Shown in pieces: positions 6,035-12,583 of a stretch of DNA of 17,032 nt. The stretch covers positions 1-17,032 of the forward strand of contig CAYHWL010000020.1 of assembly GCA_964359785.1 (NCBI GenBank), read 5' to 3'. The notes beneath the pieces were generated by a model. That model did not search any database. It was not told the origin of the DNA and saw nothing but the letters and a program-made list of their open reading frames with translations. Origin of the DNA: JACQSU01 sp964359785 (GTDB lineage Archaea > Nanobdellota > Nanobdellia > Woesearchaeales > JAGWAF01). The position numbers and the translations under genes were made by a program. How positions within the stretch are numbered: the first letter of the stretch is position 1; the number at the start of each line of letters is the position of its first letter.

Positions 6035-6514
6035 ATGAAGAACAAGCCGTCAGAGGGGCAGTCTGTCACGCAGAAGCATCCAAGTTATTTTGAGGGGGTT
6101 TTGCAGTTGCGCAATCCAAATCAAGAGGTCCTCAACTACATTAATGCGCAGTTCAAGAAGGAACCCGAGGTGCGCATCGCCAAGGAGATCCGTCAGCCTA
6201 ATGGAGTTGACTTGTGGCTCTCATCCAATAAATTCTTGATGAAATTAGGCCGAGGATTGAATGAGACCTTCCAAGGGGAATTGAAGGTCACCAGCAGGCT
6301 TTTCTCGACAAATAGGCTCACATCAAAGAATGTATACCGCATGTGCGTCTTCTTTCGCGTCGCCTCATTTCGGAGGAATGATATCGTGAAGATAAAGGGT
6401 GTCGATATGAAGGTCTTGGCATTAGGCAAGAGGATCCGTCTCCAAGAGGTCCAATCTGGCAAGAAGCATGAGGTGCCTTTCGAGCTTGTGGAGAGATCCG
6501 TCAATCAAGAGTAG
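6035..6514 (+). CDS. Short NMD3-like protein lacking the zinc-binding N-terminus
   Basis: NMD3 (COG1499) is a 60S/50S ribosome maturation and export-type adaptor; the archaeal form is predicted to act on the large subunit. This 159-residue protein contains the signature block KHPSYFEGVLQLRNP near residues 14-28, then IAKEIRQPNGVDLWLSSN, the RLFSTNRLTSKNVYR segment and a C-terminal small beta domain (115-155, FRRNDIVKIKGVDMKV). Archaeal NMD3 proteins normally begin with paired CxxC zinc ribbons and run to about 350 residues. Here there is not one zinc-finger Cys upstream of the signature and only about a dozen residues precede it. The ATG lies 24 nt from a TATA box, so a longer N-terminus is unlikely. 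The tail overlaps the convergent DUF460 gene by 10 bp. Confidence 0.75.
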   Translation: MKNKPSEGQSVTQKHPSYFEGVLQLRNPNQEVLNYINAQFKKEPEVRIAKEIRQPNGVDLWLSSNKFLMKLGRGLNETFQGELKVTSRLFSTNRLTSKNVYRMCVFFRVASFRRNDIVKIKGVDMKVLALGKRIRLQEVQSGKKHEVPFELVERSVNQE

Positions 6515-7659
6515 GTGGCGCGTTCTTTTTGATATGAATGGACTATCTCTTCTATTAAGAGTCCGCGTCTTTTTGCGGTCTCAAACTGTGATCTGTTTAT
6601 CAATACAAGATCATGGTAATCCCTTATCTTGATCTCGGATATATCGACGATTGATATCCCCAGTTCATCCCGCAGATTCTTTTCGACTTTGTGATTGGTG
6701 GCGATGATGACGCCGATCTTTCGCAGGTCATCCACCGCGTCTTGGCTCATCTCTTGAGGCCTTTGTACGAACAATATCTCGCCCATCCGGATAGGTCGTA
6801 TCCCATTTATCCTTAAGTATTCCTTGCTTCCTAGATTCTCCATTTTTCGGCAGATGATCATATTTGAGATATTTAGAAGATCCCTCTCAAGTGCCCGCTG
6901 TTTCTCTACGGCGGTTCTCCCTATGGTGCCCATCATGCTTGCCTTGTCTCGCAGGCTCTCAAGCTCGCGGTTCTTGAGCATGAGCTTGTCTTCGCGTCTG
7001 ATCTTTGGCCGGTTTTTCAGATCCATGCGCAGTTTCTCGATCTCTTTTGATGCGTCTGCTTTCCAGATGAGCAGCCCTTCGATAGTCTTTTTCAGTTTGG
7101 CGTTGTCCTTTCGTAAGGAGTTCATCTCCAGGAAAATTGTTGGTGTCTTTGGCAGTGGAGTTGCACGCTCGGGGATCTGTCGCACTTCCTCAATCCGGTT
7201 GATATCCGAGACGGCGTTTTGTATGCTAAGGCCGCTTGAGAGCACAGCGTTTGCTAGCGTCTCAAAATCTTCTTCTTCGTCCACTGCGGTCTTCTGTATC
7301 TTCTGGAGCAATTTTTGCATCTGGAAGTATGCGTATCTGCCGCTTGCGGCCGCGTCGAATTCATGTTGATTGAGCCCAGACAGCCCGTCTGCGAGTTCTG
7401 CTTTCCTCTGCTTTGGCATGTCCTCTTTTGGGCAGATCACCCGGCATCCGAATTTTCTGGAAATCGTCTCGACAAGGCCAGGGGTTTTTTGTTTGTCACA
7501 GCCTATCGCGTGTACTTTGCCATAAGAATGTAGTATGCGGACAAGTTCGTTGATTCCTATCCCCCTTTTGCTGCATATATGGAGCTCTTTTCCATGCAGG
7601 TCAAAGACGGCCCATGCTGTGGTTGTTCCCGGGTCGACTCCGACTATCAGTCCTTGCAT
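6505..7659 (-). CDS. DUF460 (COG2433) RNase H-fold/coiled-coil protein
   Basis: DUF460 proteins are archaeal proteins of unknown function with an RNase H-like domain and long coiled coils. The N-terminus has the RNase H-type strand IVGVDPGTTTAWAVFD (5-20), followed by GCDKQKTPGLVETISRKF (about 53-70) and the NQHEFDAAASGRYAY helix (97-111). Residues 170-265 are a Lys/Glu/Arg-rich coiled coil. The C-terminal third is alpha/beta (270-380). At 384 residues it is much shorter than common archaeal members (about 600 or more), with the coiled coil and C-terminal regions reduced. Its start lies opposite a secreted-protein gene, across a TATA-like AT-rich core. Confidence 0.85.
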   Translation of the reverse strand: MQGLIVGVDPGTTTAWAVFDLHGKELHICSKRGIGINELVRILHSYGKVHAIGCDKQKTPGLVETISRKFGCRVICPKEDMPKQRKAELADGLSGLNQHEFDAAASGRYAYFQMQKLLQKIQKTAVDEEEDFETLANAVLSSGLSIQNAVSDINRIEEVRQIPERATPLPKTPTIFLEMNSLRKDNAKLKKTIEGLLIWKADASKEIEKLRMDLKNRPKIRREDKLMLKNRELESLRDKASMMGTIGRTAVEKQRALERDLLNISNMIICRKMENLGSKEYLRINGIRPIRMGEILFVQRPQEMSQDAVDDLRKIGVIIATNHKVEKNLRDELGISIVDISEIKIRDYHDLVLINRSQFETAKRRGLLIEEIVHSYQKERATYS

Positions 7660-7680
7660 GGCCCTTGTTCCCGCTATATC

Positions 7681-7688
7681 TTTAAAAA
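7681..7688. promoter_or_regulatory. Divergent TATA-like core between DUF460 and the secreted protein
   Basis: TTTAAAAA. Read forward, TTTAAA ends 24 nt before the ATG at 7711. Read in reverse, TTTTTA ends 23 nt before the ATG at 7659. This repeats the one-core, two-directions layout seen at 6005-6010. Confidence 0.45.
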
Positions 7689-7710
7689 GATATGTCGGTT
7701 TGTTTTGGGG

Positions 7711-8778
7711 ATGAAGCTCTTAACTATCTTGTTGTTGTTCCTTCTGCCTGTGGCATCAGCTATGGATTCGCCTGCAAATTTAAGCGTATACACGTCCCTC
7801 CAAGAGAATGCGCAATACCAGGCAGGCATAGGCGATTTTGCTTCCTCGATGGAGTATATCAGGCAGTCCCACTCATTGGTGGCTTCCGATCCCCTTCTGA
7901 AACGATATCTTGATTATATCGCTGATGTCAGGCAGGAGATTGCGGCCGAGTCGTCTGATTGCAATTGTGTAGTCCCCAAGAATCTCTCCTTGCGGGATCT
8001 TGATAGGTATATCTCGTTTAAGGCCAGTCTGCAGGATATGTCTGATGCGTCGCATAAAGTGTTGGATTCCAAGGAATTGCGGCTGTTCTCCTCATCAGTT
8101 TTCAACAAGAGGGCTTATCCAAGTTCTGCGGATGAGGTGGCGTCTTATGATAGGATTGCGCGTTCCTCCTCGCAGGTGGCGCGTTCATCATATGAGGTCT
8201 ACAAGAAAAGTTCCAATTGCGATAAGATGGAGGCATATAAGGCGGTATTGTTGGCGTATCGCAACATCTCTATCGCTGCGATCAATGTCACTGATGCGCT
8301 GATTTTGGAGTCGCCTCTCATATCCGATGCCCAAGTGAAGTATCTTACCCTTCCCCTAAAAGAGCAGGAGAAAGAGATCATGCCTCTTGACACTGCCATT
8401 GAAGCGTTCACCTGTGGTGTGGATGTTGGCGACAGATCATTCCAGGTCACGGATAAGATTCGTGCTGCCGCGGATGCGTCTGTTTTCGCTTCATTATTTC
8501 TTGATGTGCGCAATAAGGGTTCCCTGCTCAAGTCTTTGGCAGGGCAGGTGGGCGCGGCCGCAAAGGATTCTCGTGTCAAATTGGCGGTCTTAATCGATCC
8601 TTTTCAGGATGAGCAGGTGGGGGAGTTATCCCGTCAGATGGTCTATTCGTTGGATGTCTATTCACGTTGTGAGGATTCGATGGAGCATAATGATCTTGCT
8701 TCTTTGAGAATCAATCATGCCCAGCTTGTGGCGATGATATCTAACCTTGAGTCCTTGTTAGGGGAGGTGAAAAGATGA
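7711..8778 (+). CDS. Secreted helical protein of unknown function
   Basis: Not recognised. The start at 7711 is chosen because it gives a clean signal peptide (MKLLTILLLFLLPVASA, then MDSP) and lies 24 nt from a TATA core. The longer in-frame ORF to 7579 runs across the promoter and the DUF460 start. The mature protein (about 335 residues) is almost entirely helical and rich in Ser/Ala, with scattered cysteines (a DCNC near 83-86, then single Cys) that could form disulfides outside the cell, and several N-x-S/T sites. There is no C-terminal membrane anchor. Its stop overlaps the ATG of a small lipoprotein gene, so the two are probably made together, perhaps as an envelope pair. Confidence 0.75.
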   Translation: MKLLTILLLFLLPVASAMDSPANLSVYTSLQENAQYQAGIGDFASSMEYIRQSHSLVASDPLLKRYLDYIADVRQEIAAESSDCNCVVPKNLSLRDLDRYISFKASLQDMSDASHKVLDSKELRLFSSSVFNKRAYPSSADEVASYDRIARSSSQVARSSYEVYKKSSNCDKMEAYKAVLLAYRNISIAAINVTDALILESPLISDAQVKYLTLPLKEQEKEIMPLDTAIEAFTCGVDVGDRSFQVTDKIRAAADASVFASLFLDVRNKGSLLKSLAGQVGAAAKDSRVKLAVLIDPFQDEQVGELSRQMVYSLDVYSRCEDSMEHNDLASLRINHAQLVAMISNLESLLGEVKR

Positions 8779-8963
8779 GATTGGCAATCCTTCTTTGTCT
8801 GTTATTCTTGGTGGGATGCACCCTGCCCTCCACATTGGAGAATAAGGAGTCGTCTCGCTCGCAAGTTGAGCATCCTGCCTTAGATACCACTCCTGTAGAC
8901 AATTTCACCTCTATCGTATACTCTATGGATCCTCATTTCAAGTCGGTCCCTGATGCCAAGTGA
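8775..8963 (+). CDS. Small lipoprotein (62 aa)
   Basis: The N-terminus is a lipoprotein signal: MRLAILLCLLFLVGC with a lipobox LVGC and lipidation Cys at 15. The mature part is only 48 residues, polar and probably disordered. The start overlaps the upstream stop by 4 bp and has a strong Shine-Dalgarno (GGAGGTGA, 8763-8770) 4 nt before it. It is translated from the second position of an operon. The stop falls 2 bp from the convergent trm1 stop. It could tether or partner the secreted helical protein. No family recognised. Confidence 0.7.
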   Translation: MRLAILLCLLFLVGCTLPSTLENKESSRSQVEHPALDTTPVDNFTSIVYSMDPHFKSVPDAK

Positions 8964-8965
8964 GC

Positions 8966-10003
8966 TCACCGCATGGCGGCAAGCACTGTCTCTTCGTTTG
9001 CTTCTGTGCGCAATGCGGTGTCGCAAAAATGCGTGCGTGAGGTCTTGTAGCCGCCTTCCACTAATCTTTTTTGCATGTCTATCATTTTTGGCAGGTTTCC
9101 CATCTTGTGTTTGCGCGCAAGGTCATGGATGTCGAAAAAGCCCAATTGGTGGATCTGGGATTCTTCAAGTAAGATGGTAAGCAGTTTTCTTGTGTCTTCC
9201 CATTCTGTGGGGCATTTCTTTATCATTTTCGCGAGCAGTTCGCTTTCCCACAGTTCCCCAAGCCACATAGGTCCTGCCCCGTTCCACATTCCATGCTTCT
9301 TGATCACATCATCAACGGCGGTTTTGGCCTTGTCAGATCGAAAGTATACTCTCATGTAGTGCATGTCACAATAGCTTAGGATAGGCACGAGGGCCCTGTC
9401 ATATTGCGCGCCTATTAGCTGCACCTTGCGTATCAAGATCCGTAATCCTGCTTCATGCATGTGGGTATTGTGGGTTGGTTCTGCCCAGTATTTTCTTCGG
9501 CACGCTTTTGGGTGGGTTCCGCATAATGCGCTTGTGTCGGTGGCAGTCACTGCTAGTGTCCCTTGTCTGCTTAGCCGGCGGACGCTTGCGTCAAGATATG
9601 GGTTCGGGCTGCCAAAGGGGTCTATTTCGATGTAGTCATATCCTGTGCTTGAGAGGAGGAATCTGCTTGCTTCACAGTTGTGGATCCCTGCTTTCTTCAA
9701 GGGTATCTTGTTTAGCGCGAAGCTTTTCTTGATATCCTTCATGAAATCTGTCGCGCCATCGTTCGCGTCAATCTTCTTGATCTTCACTCCGGCTTCCTTT
9801 ATCATACGCATTGTGCGTATTCCCGTGCCGGCTAATAGGTCGCATATCTGCATTTTCTCGTTGGAACATAGCAAGTAGAGGATCGATATGTCTCTGTTGA
9901 CTATCATACTGGGATTGTAAAATAGAGGCATCTCACTTGATATTTTCTCTGGAGCATAGCCTAGGAATTGCACGCTTCTTTCGATGAGTTTTTCTTTTTT
10001 CAT
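8966..10003 (-). CDS. trm1: tRNA (guanine26-N2)-dimethyltransferase Trm1
   Basis: Trm1 dimethylates G26 of tRNA using S-adenosylmethionine. The 345-residue protein has the N-terminal ligand region with FYNPSMIVNRDI (28-39), the SAM-binding loop DLLAGTGIR (55-63), and the catalytic motif EIDPFGSPNPYLDA (116-129). Next comes the Trm1-specific VTATDTSALCGTHP, then a C-terminal domain ending THFCDTALRT. Length fits archaeal Trm1. The start chosen is the ATG at 10001-10003, which forms an ATGA overlap with the upstream zinc-finger gene; an in-frame ATG at 10027 lies inside that gene. It converges on the lipoprotein gene with a 2-bp gap. Confidence 0.96.
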   Translation of the reverse strand: MKKEKLIERSVQFLGYAPEKISSEMPLFYNPSMIVNRDISILYLLCSNEKMQICDLLAGTGIRTMRMIKEAGVKIKKIDANDGATDFMKDIKKSFALNKIPLKKAGIHNCEASRFLLSSTGYDYIEIDPFGSPNPYLDASVRRLSRQGTLAVTATDTSALCGTHPKACRRKYWAEPTHNTHMHEAGLRILIRKVQLIGAQYDRALVPILSYCDMHYMRVYFRSDKAKTAVDDVIKKHGMWNGAGPMWLGELWESELLAKMIKKCPTEWEDTRKLLTILLEESQIHQLGFFDIHDLARKHKMGNLPKMIDMQKRLVEGGYKTSRTHFCDTALRTEANEETVLAAMR

Positions 10004-10323
10004 CGCTTTATGCCCGAGTCTGCGCATTTACTGGAACAAAACGTGTATAGTGACCCGTCTATTATTTTCTCATGCGTGGCTTTCTTGCTGTCTTTTAGCT
10101 CTTTGCCGCAGTGCGCGCAGTGGGTGCCAGAGCCTGCTCCGCTTACTCCTCGCATGAACCCTTCTTCCCAAGCTTCAATCTCATCGTCTTCCTGGAGTTC
10201 ATCTGCCCCTTCTTCTTCGTAGATGTCTTCATCTTCCGAGTCAGTGTGGGCGGGTTCCTCTCCAGGGGTGTGTTTGTGGCGTTTGTCTTCTCCGGTCAGC
10301 ATGTCTTGTGGTCTTTTTGCCAT
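10000..10323 (-). CDS. Small acidic zinc-finger protein upstream of trm1
   Basis: Unknown family. The 107 residues split into a disordered, strongly acidic N-terminal half (about 28-55, Glu/Asp repeats) and a C-terminal single zinc finger of the C-x2-C-x23-C-x3-C type (C69, C72, C96, C100), with the look of a TRASH/YHS-type treble clef (HCAHCGKEL, FCSSKC). It is coupled to trm1 by an ATGA overlap, and a TATA at 10346-10351 precedes it, so it leads the trm1 operon. A role linked to RNA modification or metal sensing is possible but only inferred from the neighbour. Confidence 0.7.
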   Translation of the reverse strand: MAKRPQDMLTGEDKRHKHTPGEEPAHTDSEDEDIYEEEGADELQEDDEIEAWEEGFMRGVSGAGSGTHCAHCGKELKDSKKATHEKIIDGSLYTFCSSKCADSGIKR

Positions 10324-10345
10324 GCATTAACAGCCAGAATATGGA

Positions 10346-10351
10346 TATATA
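10346..10351 (-). promoter_or_regulatory. TATA box of the zinc finger-trm1 operon
   Basis: TATATA, 22 nt before the ATG at 10323, within a GCATTATATATCC context on the minus strand. Confidence 0.5.
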
Positions 10352-10359
10352 ATGCTTTT

Positions 10360-10551
10360 CTAGATATTCACTTTAGGCCAGGTCTCGACTTGGTGGTATT
10401 CGGGTTCGGCAAAGTCGCTTCGCACGAATTGTGTGCATTCCCGTTTGCCTTCCCAGTAGAACCAGCATTTGTCTCCAAATCGTTTGAAGGCCACGCAGTT
10501 TTCGCATACTGTTCCTGGCGGTCCCTTCTTCTCTTCAGCTTTCTTCTCCAT
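10360..10551 (-). CDS. Small four-cysteine protein (63 aa)
   Basis: Not assigned to a family. Four cysteines (C16, C19, C29, C39; C-x2-C-x9-C-x9-C) with interspersed aromatic residues (KCWFYWEGKREC) suggest a small zinc or Fe-S fold, followed by a 24-residue polar tail. The ATG at 10549-10551 is preferred over an upstream TTG at 10563 because a TTTAAA box at 10575-10580 sits 23 nt from it, matching the leaderless spacing of neighbouring genes. Divergent from the 55-aa gene. Confidence 0.6.
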   Translation of the reverse strand: MEKKAEEKKGPPGTVCENCVAFKRFGDKCWFYWEGKRECTQFVRSDFAEPEYHQVETWPKVNI

Positions 10552-10574
10552 ACCCCAACTCAATTTATCCTACT

Positions 10575-10605
10575 TTTAAACTTGTTGCATCCGCAATGAT
10601 TAAAT
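10575..10605. promoter_or_regulatory. Divergent promoter pair for the 63-aa and 55-aa genes
   Basis: Minus strand: TTTAAA at 10575-10580, 23 nt from the ATG at 10551. Plus strand: TTAAAT at 10600-10605, 23 nt from the ATG at 10629. The plus-strand gene also has GGAGG at 10616-10620, 8 nt before its ATG; transcription from the predicted site would leave that motif out of the mRNA. Confidence 0.4.
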
Positions 10606-10628
10606 AAGGTCATTTGGAGGATTTGTCT

Positions 10629-10796
10629 ATGGCCAAGAGAATACCTGATAAGAGGATACTTGCGATTTCGGATGATCTTCACTCCCTCAAGGAGTGGGTG
10701 GCTGTCTACGAGGAGGAGTATGGTCTCCCTAAAGAGGTAGTCCGCACAATCAATGCAAAGATCACTCGGATAGCGAAGAAGCTGGTGGATGTCTAG
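10629..10796 (+). CDS. Small basic helical protein (55 aa)
   Basis: Not recognised. MAKRIPDKRILAISDD begins a short strand-turn, and the rest is two helices (SLKEWVAVYEEEYG and EVVRTINAKITRIAKKLV). There are no cysteines or membrane segments. The ATG at 10629 is chosen because GGAGG lies 8 nt upstream and a TATA-like box 23 nt upstream; an earlier in-frame TTG at 10614 would have neither at correct spacing. The following gene begins directly after its stop codon, so the two form an operon. Confidence 0.6.
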   Translation: MAKRIPDKRILAISDDLHSLKEWVAVYEEEYGLPKEVVRTINAKITRIAKKLVDV

Positions 10797-11225
10797 ATGG
10801 ATGTGCCAAAGAACCTGCGTCTTGCTCAGATAATGGATGAGACAAAAAAAGCGAAGGAGCTGATTCACTTGGCATGGCGCGAAGAGGTCGTCTGGCAGGC
10901 AAAGCACAGGAAGGTAGTGGCCAAAGAGGAGTCTATAATGGCCCTGTTGAACCGCCTAGAAAACGATCTCGCCCGTATCATTGACGAAGAAGACTTGATA
11001 GACAACAATCCAAGAGCACGAAAGGAGCTCCTTGGTCTTCTAAGAGACCAGATTCTCATTGTCAAAAGGGAAGTTGAGACCATGCGTTCTCTTCTAAACG
11101 CGTTAGCCCAGGCGCATAACGCTGATGCCGCGCATCATCAAAGCGAGGATGTCGAATTCCAGAAGCTCGATCGCGCTCTCACTCACATCAAAGAGATGGA
11201 GAATCACTTGATACAACTGGCGTGA
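10797..11225 (+). CDS. Coiled-coil protein of unknown function (142 aa)
   Basis: All-helical, charged, without cysteines or a membrane segment. Heptad-like spacing is seen at about 40-90 (ALLNRLENDLARIIDEE, then ELLGLLRDQILIVKREVETM), and a short His/Ala-rich linker (residues 104-114) separates it from a C-terminal helix. It starts one base after the TAG of the 55-aa gene with GGTGG nearby. The pair may form a complex. It resembles no family I can name; a structural or chromatin-associated role would be speculation. Confidence 0.6.
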   Translation: MDVPKNLRLAQIMDETKKAKELIHLAWREEVVWQAKHRKVVAKEESIMALLNRLENDLARIIDEEDLIDNNPRARKELLGLLRDQILIVKREVETMRSLLNALAQAHNADAAHHQSEDVEFQKLDRALTHIKEMENHLIQLA

Positions 11226-11276
11226 CCCCTTATTCCCGGATGTGATCTCTCCAGGGGTGGAGCGTCGCTTATCTTT

Positions 11277-12491
11277 TCAGGTTTTTACCGACGGGAACTC
11301 GATCATGCGCTTGTGTAATTCAATTTGCTCCTTGATGTTTTCTATTTGGGATGTTGCTTTTCCAAGTGTCTTCGCTGTTTTTGACGGTGAGTATCCTTTG
11401 TTTTCTAGTAGGTAGCAGATGGTATCGAATTCTTCAAAATGCATGCCCATCACATCTTCATCATTTGGTTCTCCAGTTATCCCGCAGTGGCTTGGTTTGT
11501 TGGCCATCCCTTCTGGCAGTAATCCATGCGCGGCTAGACTTTCAGCAAGTTGGTAGACTTGTGTCTTATACAGATGGGATATAGGTAATATCTCACCTAG
11601 GAGGTTGTTCATGCAAAATAGTCCTGCGTGTAGTTCAGACTTAGTGCCGCAAGACACTACGGTCAGGTTCTCTTTTTCAGCGATGCTATAGACCAATGCT
11701 CTTCGTATTCCCATCATTGTGTGTATCTTGATTGTGGGTATATCTTCCTCCAGGGAATTATACTGTTTTGATGCATCCACTATTTTGTGGGGCATATTGA
11801 GTAGCCAGGCGACTGATTTTGCGTCATCGATATCTTCTTTGCGCATGTGGGTATCATCGATTATGGTCACTAGTGTTGTGGGTATTTTTGAGAGCCGGCA
11901 GATAGCTGATGCCACAGACGAGTCGACCCCGCCGCTCAAAGGCACTAGTAATCCTTTAGTATGACGGGCCTTTACTTCTTTGAGTAGAAGATCCCCGCAT
12001 CTTGTGAGGTAATTGTCAGTGTTCAATTCGCTCATCTCATCGAGATATTTTCGTCTATTATCATTTGGTGAGTTTAGATTTAGCAAGCTTCGTATCAAAG
12101 ATACCAGTCCGCCACTGCTGTGTTTTGTTCGCTCCCATGTCATGTCTCTGGGTAGGCTAGCCGGACTATAGACCGCAGGGGGTGTATGCGCGCTTTGGTA
12201 GATCACAGGAGTCATAGAGGTGCATCCGCATCCATATACGGCGCAGCTATGGTTGTAGTTGAAGCAGTTTGTATGATATGCTACTGAGCATCTGTTGCAA
12301 CTGGCAAGTTCTACATCCGGCCAGATTGTGGAATTGCATATAGAGCATCGTGCATCCCCTCTCTTTATAGGTTCAGGCGCGAGCATTCTGATAGGTTCGG
12401 GCATCTTCTTTTCTATTGGCCTCACGGGGGCGAGTGGCTTGATTGTCTCAGAGGTTCGCACTTGGTGTTGGGTGTAGTAGCTTTCAGTCAT
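11277..12491 (-). CDS. RING-like zinc finger fused to an NAD synthase-like domain
   Basis: The C-terminal 260 residues match NAD synthase (NadE), which makes NAD from deamido-NAD, ATP and ammonia. The P-loop SGGVDSS is at 186-192, followed by GTKSELHAGLF, LPISHLYKTQVYQLAE and the NDEDVMGMHFEEFD segment. It departs from usual NadE in the metal/substrate loop (GLFCMNNLLGE in place of GYxTxxGD) and around KPSHCGITGEP. The first 95 residues are a separate module: a Pro-rich tail, then C49, C52, C65, C68, H73, C76, C83, C88 and C90, a RING-like (prokaryotic RING-type) cross-brace. A Pro/Ser linker (95-125) joins them. Most archaeal NadE are about 250-280 residues with no such finger. The gene is divergent from an Lrp-type regulator with a palindrome between them. 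Confidence 0.85.
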   Translation of the reverse strand: MTESYYTQHQVRTSETIKPLAPVRPIEKKMPEPIRMLAPEPIKRGDARCSICNSTIWPDVELASCNRCSVAYHTNCFNYNHSCAVYGCGCTSMTPVIYQSAHTPPAVYSPASLPRDMTWERTKHSSGGLVSLIRSLLNLNSPNDNRRKYLDEMSELNTDNYLTRCGDLLLKEVKARHTKGLLVPLSGGVDSSVASAICRLSKIPTTLVTIIDDTHMRKEDIDDAKSVAWLLNMPHKIVDASKQYNSLEEDIPTIKIHTMMGIRRALVYSIAEKENLTVVSCGTKSELHAGLFCMNNLLGEILPISHLYKTQVYQLAESLAAHGLLPEGMANKPSHCGITGEPNDEDVMGMHFEEFDTICYLLENKGYSPSKTAKTLGKATSQIENIKEQIELHKRMIEFPSVKT

Positions 12492-12514
12492 GATTGACCT
12501 AATTGACAGATATT

Positions 12515-12562
12515 ATTAAACATAATCTATATTATGTCTTAAAAAATAGGACATTTTATATA
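12515..12562. promoter_or_regulatory. Divergent nadE-like/Lrp promoter with palindromic operator
   Basis: The minus-strand TATA (TTTAAT, 12515-12520) is 23 nt from the ATG at 12491. The plus-strand TATA (TTTATATA, 12555-12562; its first six bases end 23 nt before the ATG) is upstream of 12584. Between them is a perfect palindrome, ACATAAT-ctat-ATTATGT (12520-12537), that touches the minus-strand TATA. A looser GTC...GAC pair flanks the A-run at 12536-12552. Lrp-family proteins bind such sites, so the neighbouring regulator is the obvious candidate. Confidence 0.55.
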
Positions 12563-12583
12563 CTTAGTCAGTATTGATCTTCT

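Noticed and set aside
6824..7369. Plus-strand 181-aa ORF opposite the DUF460 gene
   Set aside because: Ser/Arg/Phe-rich composition mirrors the Lys/Glu codons of the coiled coil on the other strand; no start signal.
7579..7710. N-terminal extension of the secreted protein to position 7579
   Set aside because: It would cross the divergent promoter and the start of the DUF460 gene and hide an otherwise ideal signal peptide at 7711.
11226..11276. CTCCA-GGGG-TGGAG hairpin (11249-11262) between convergent genes, considered as a terminator
   Set aside because: A 5-bp stem can arise by chance and archaeal termination depends mainly on T-runs; the following TTTT is short and distant.
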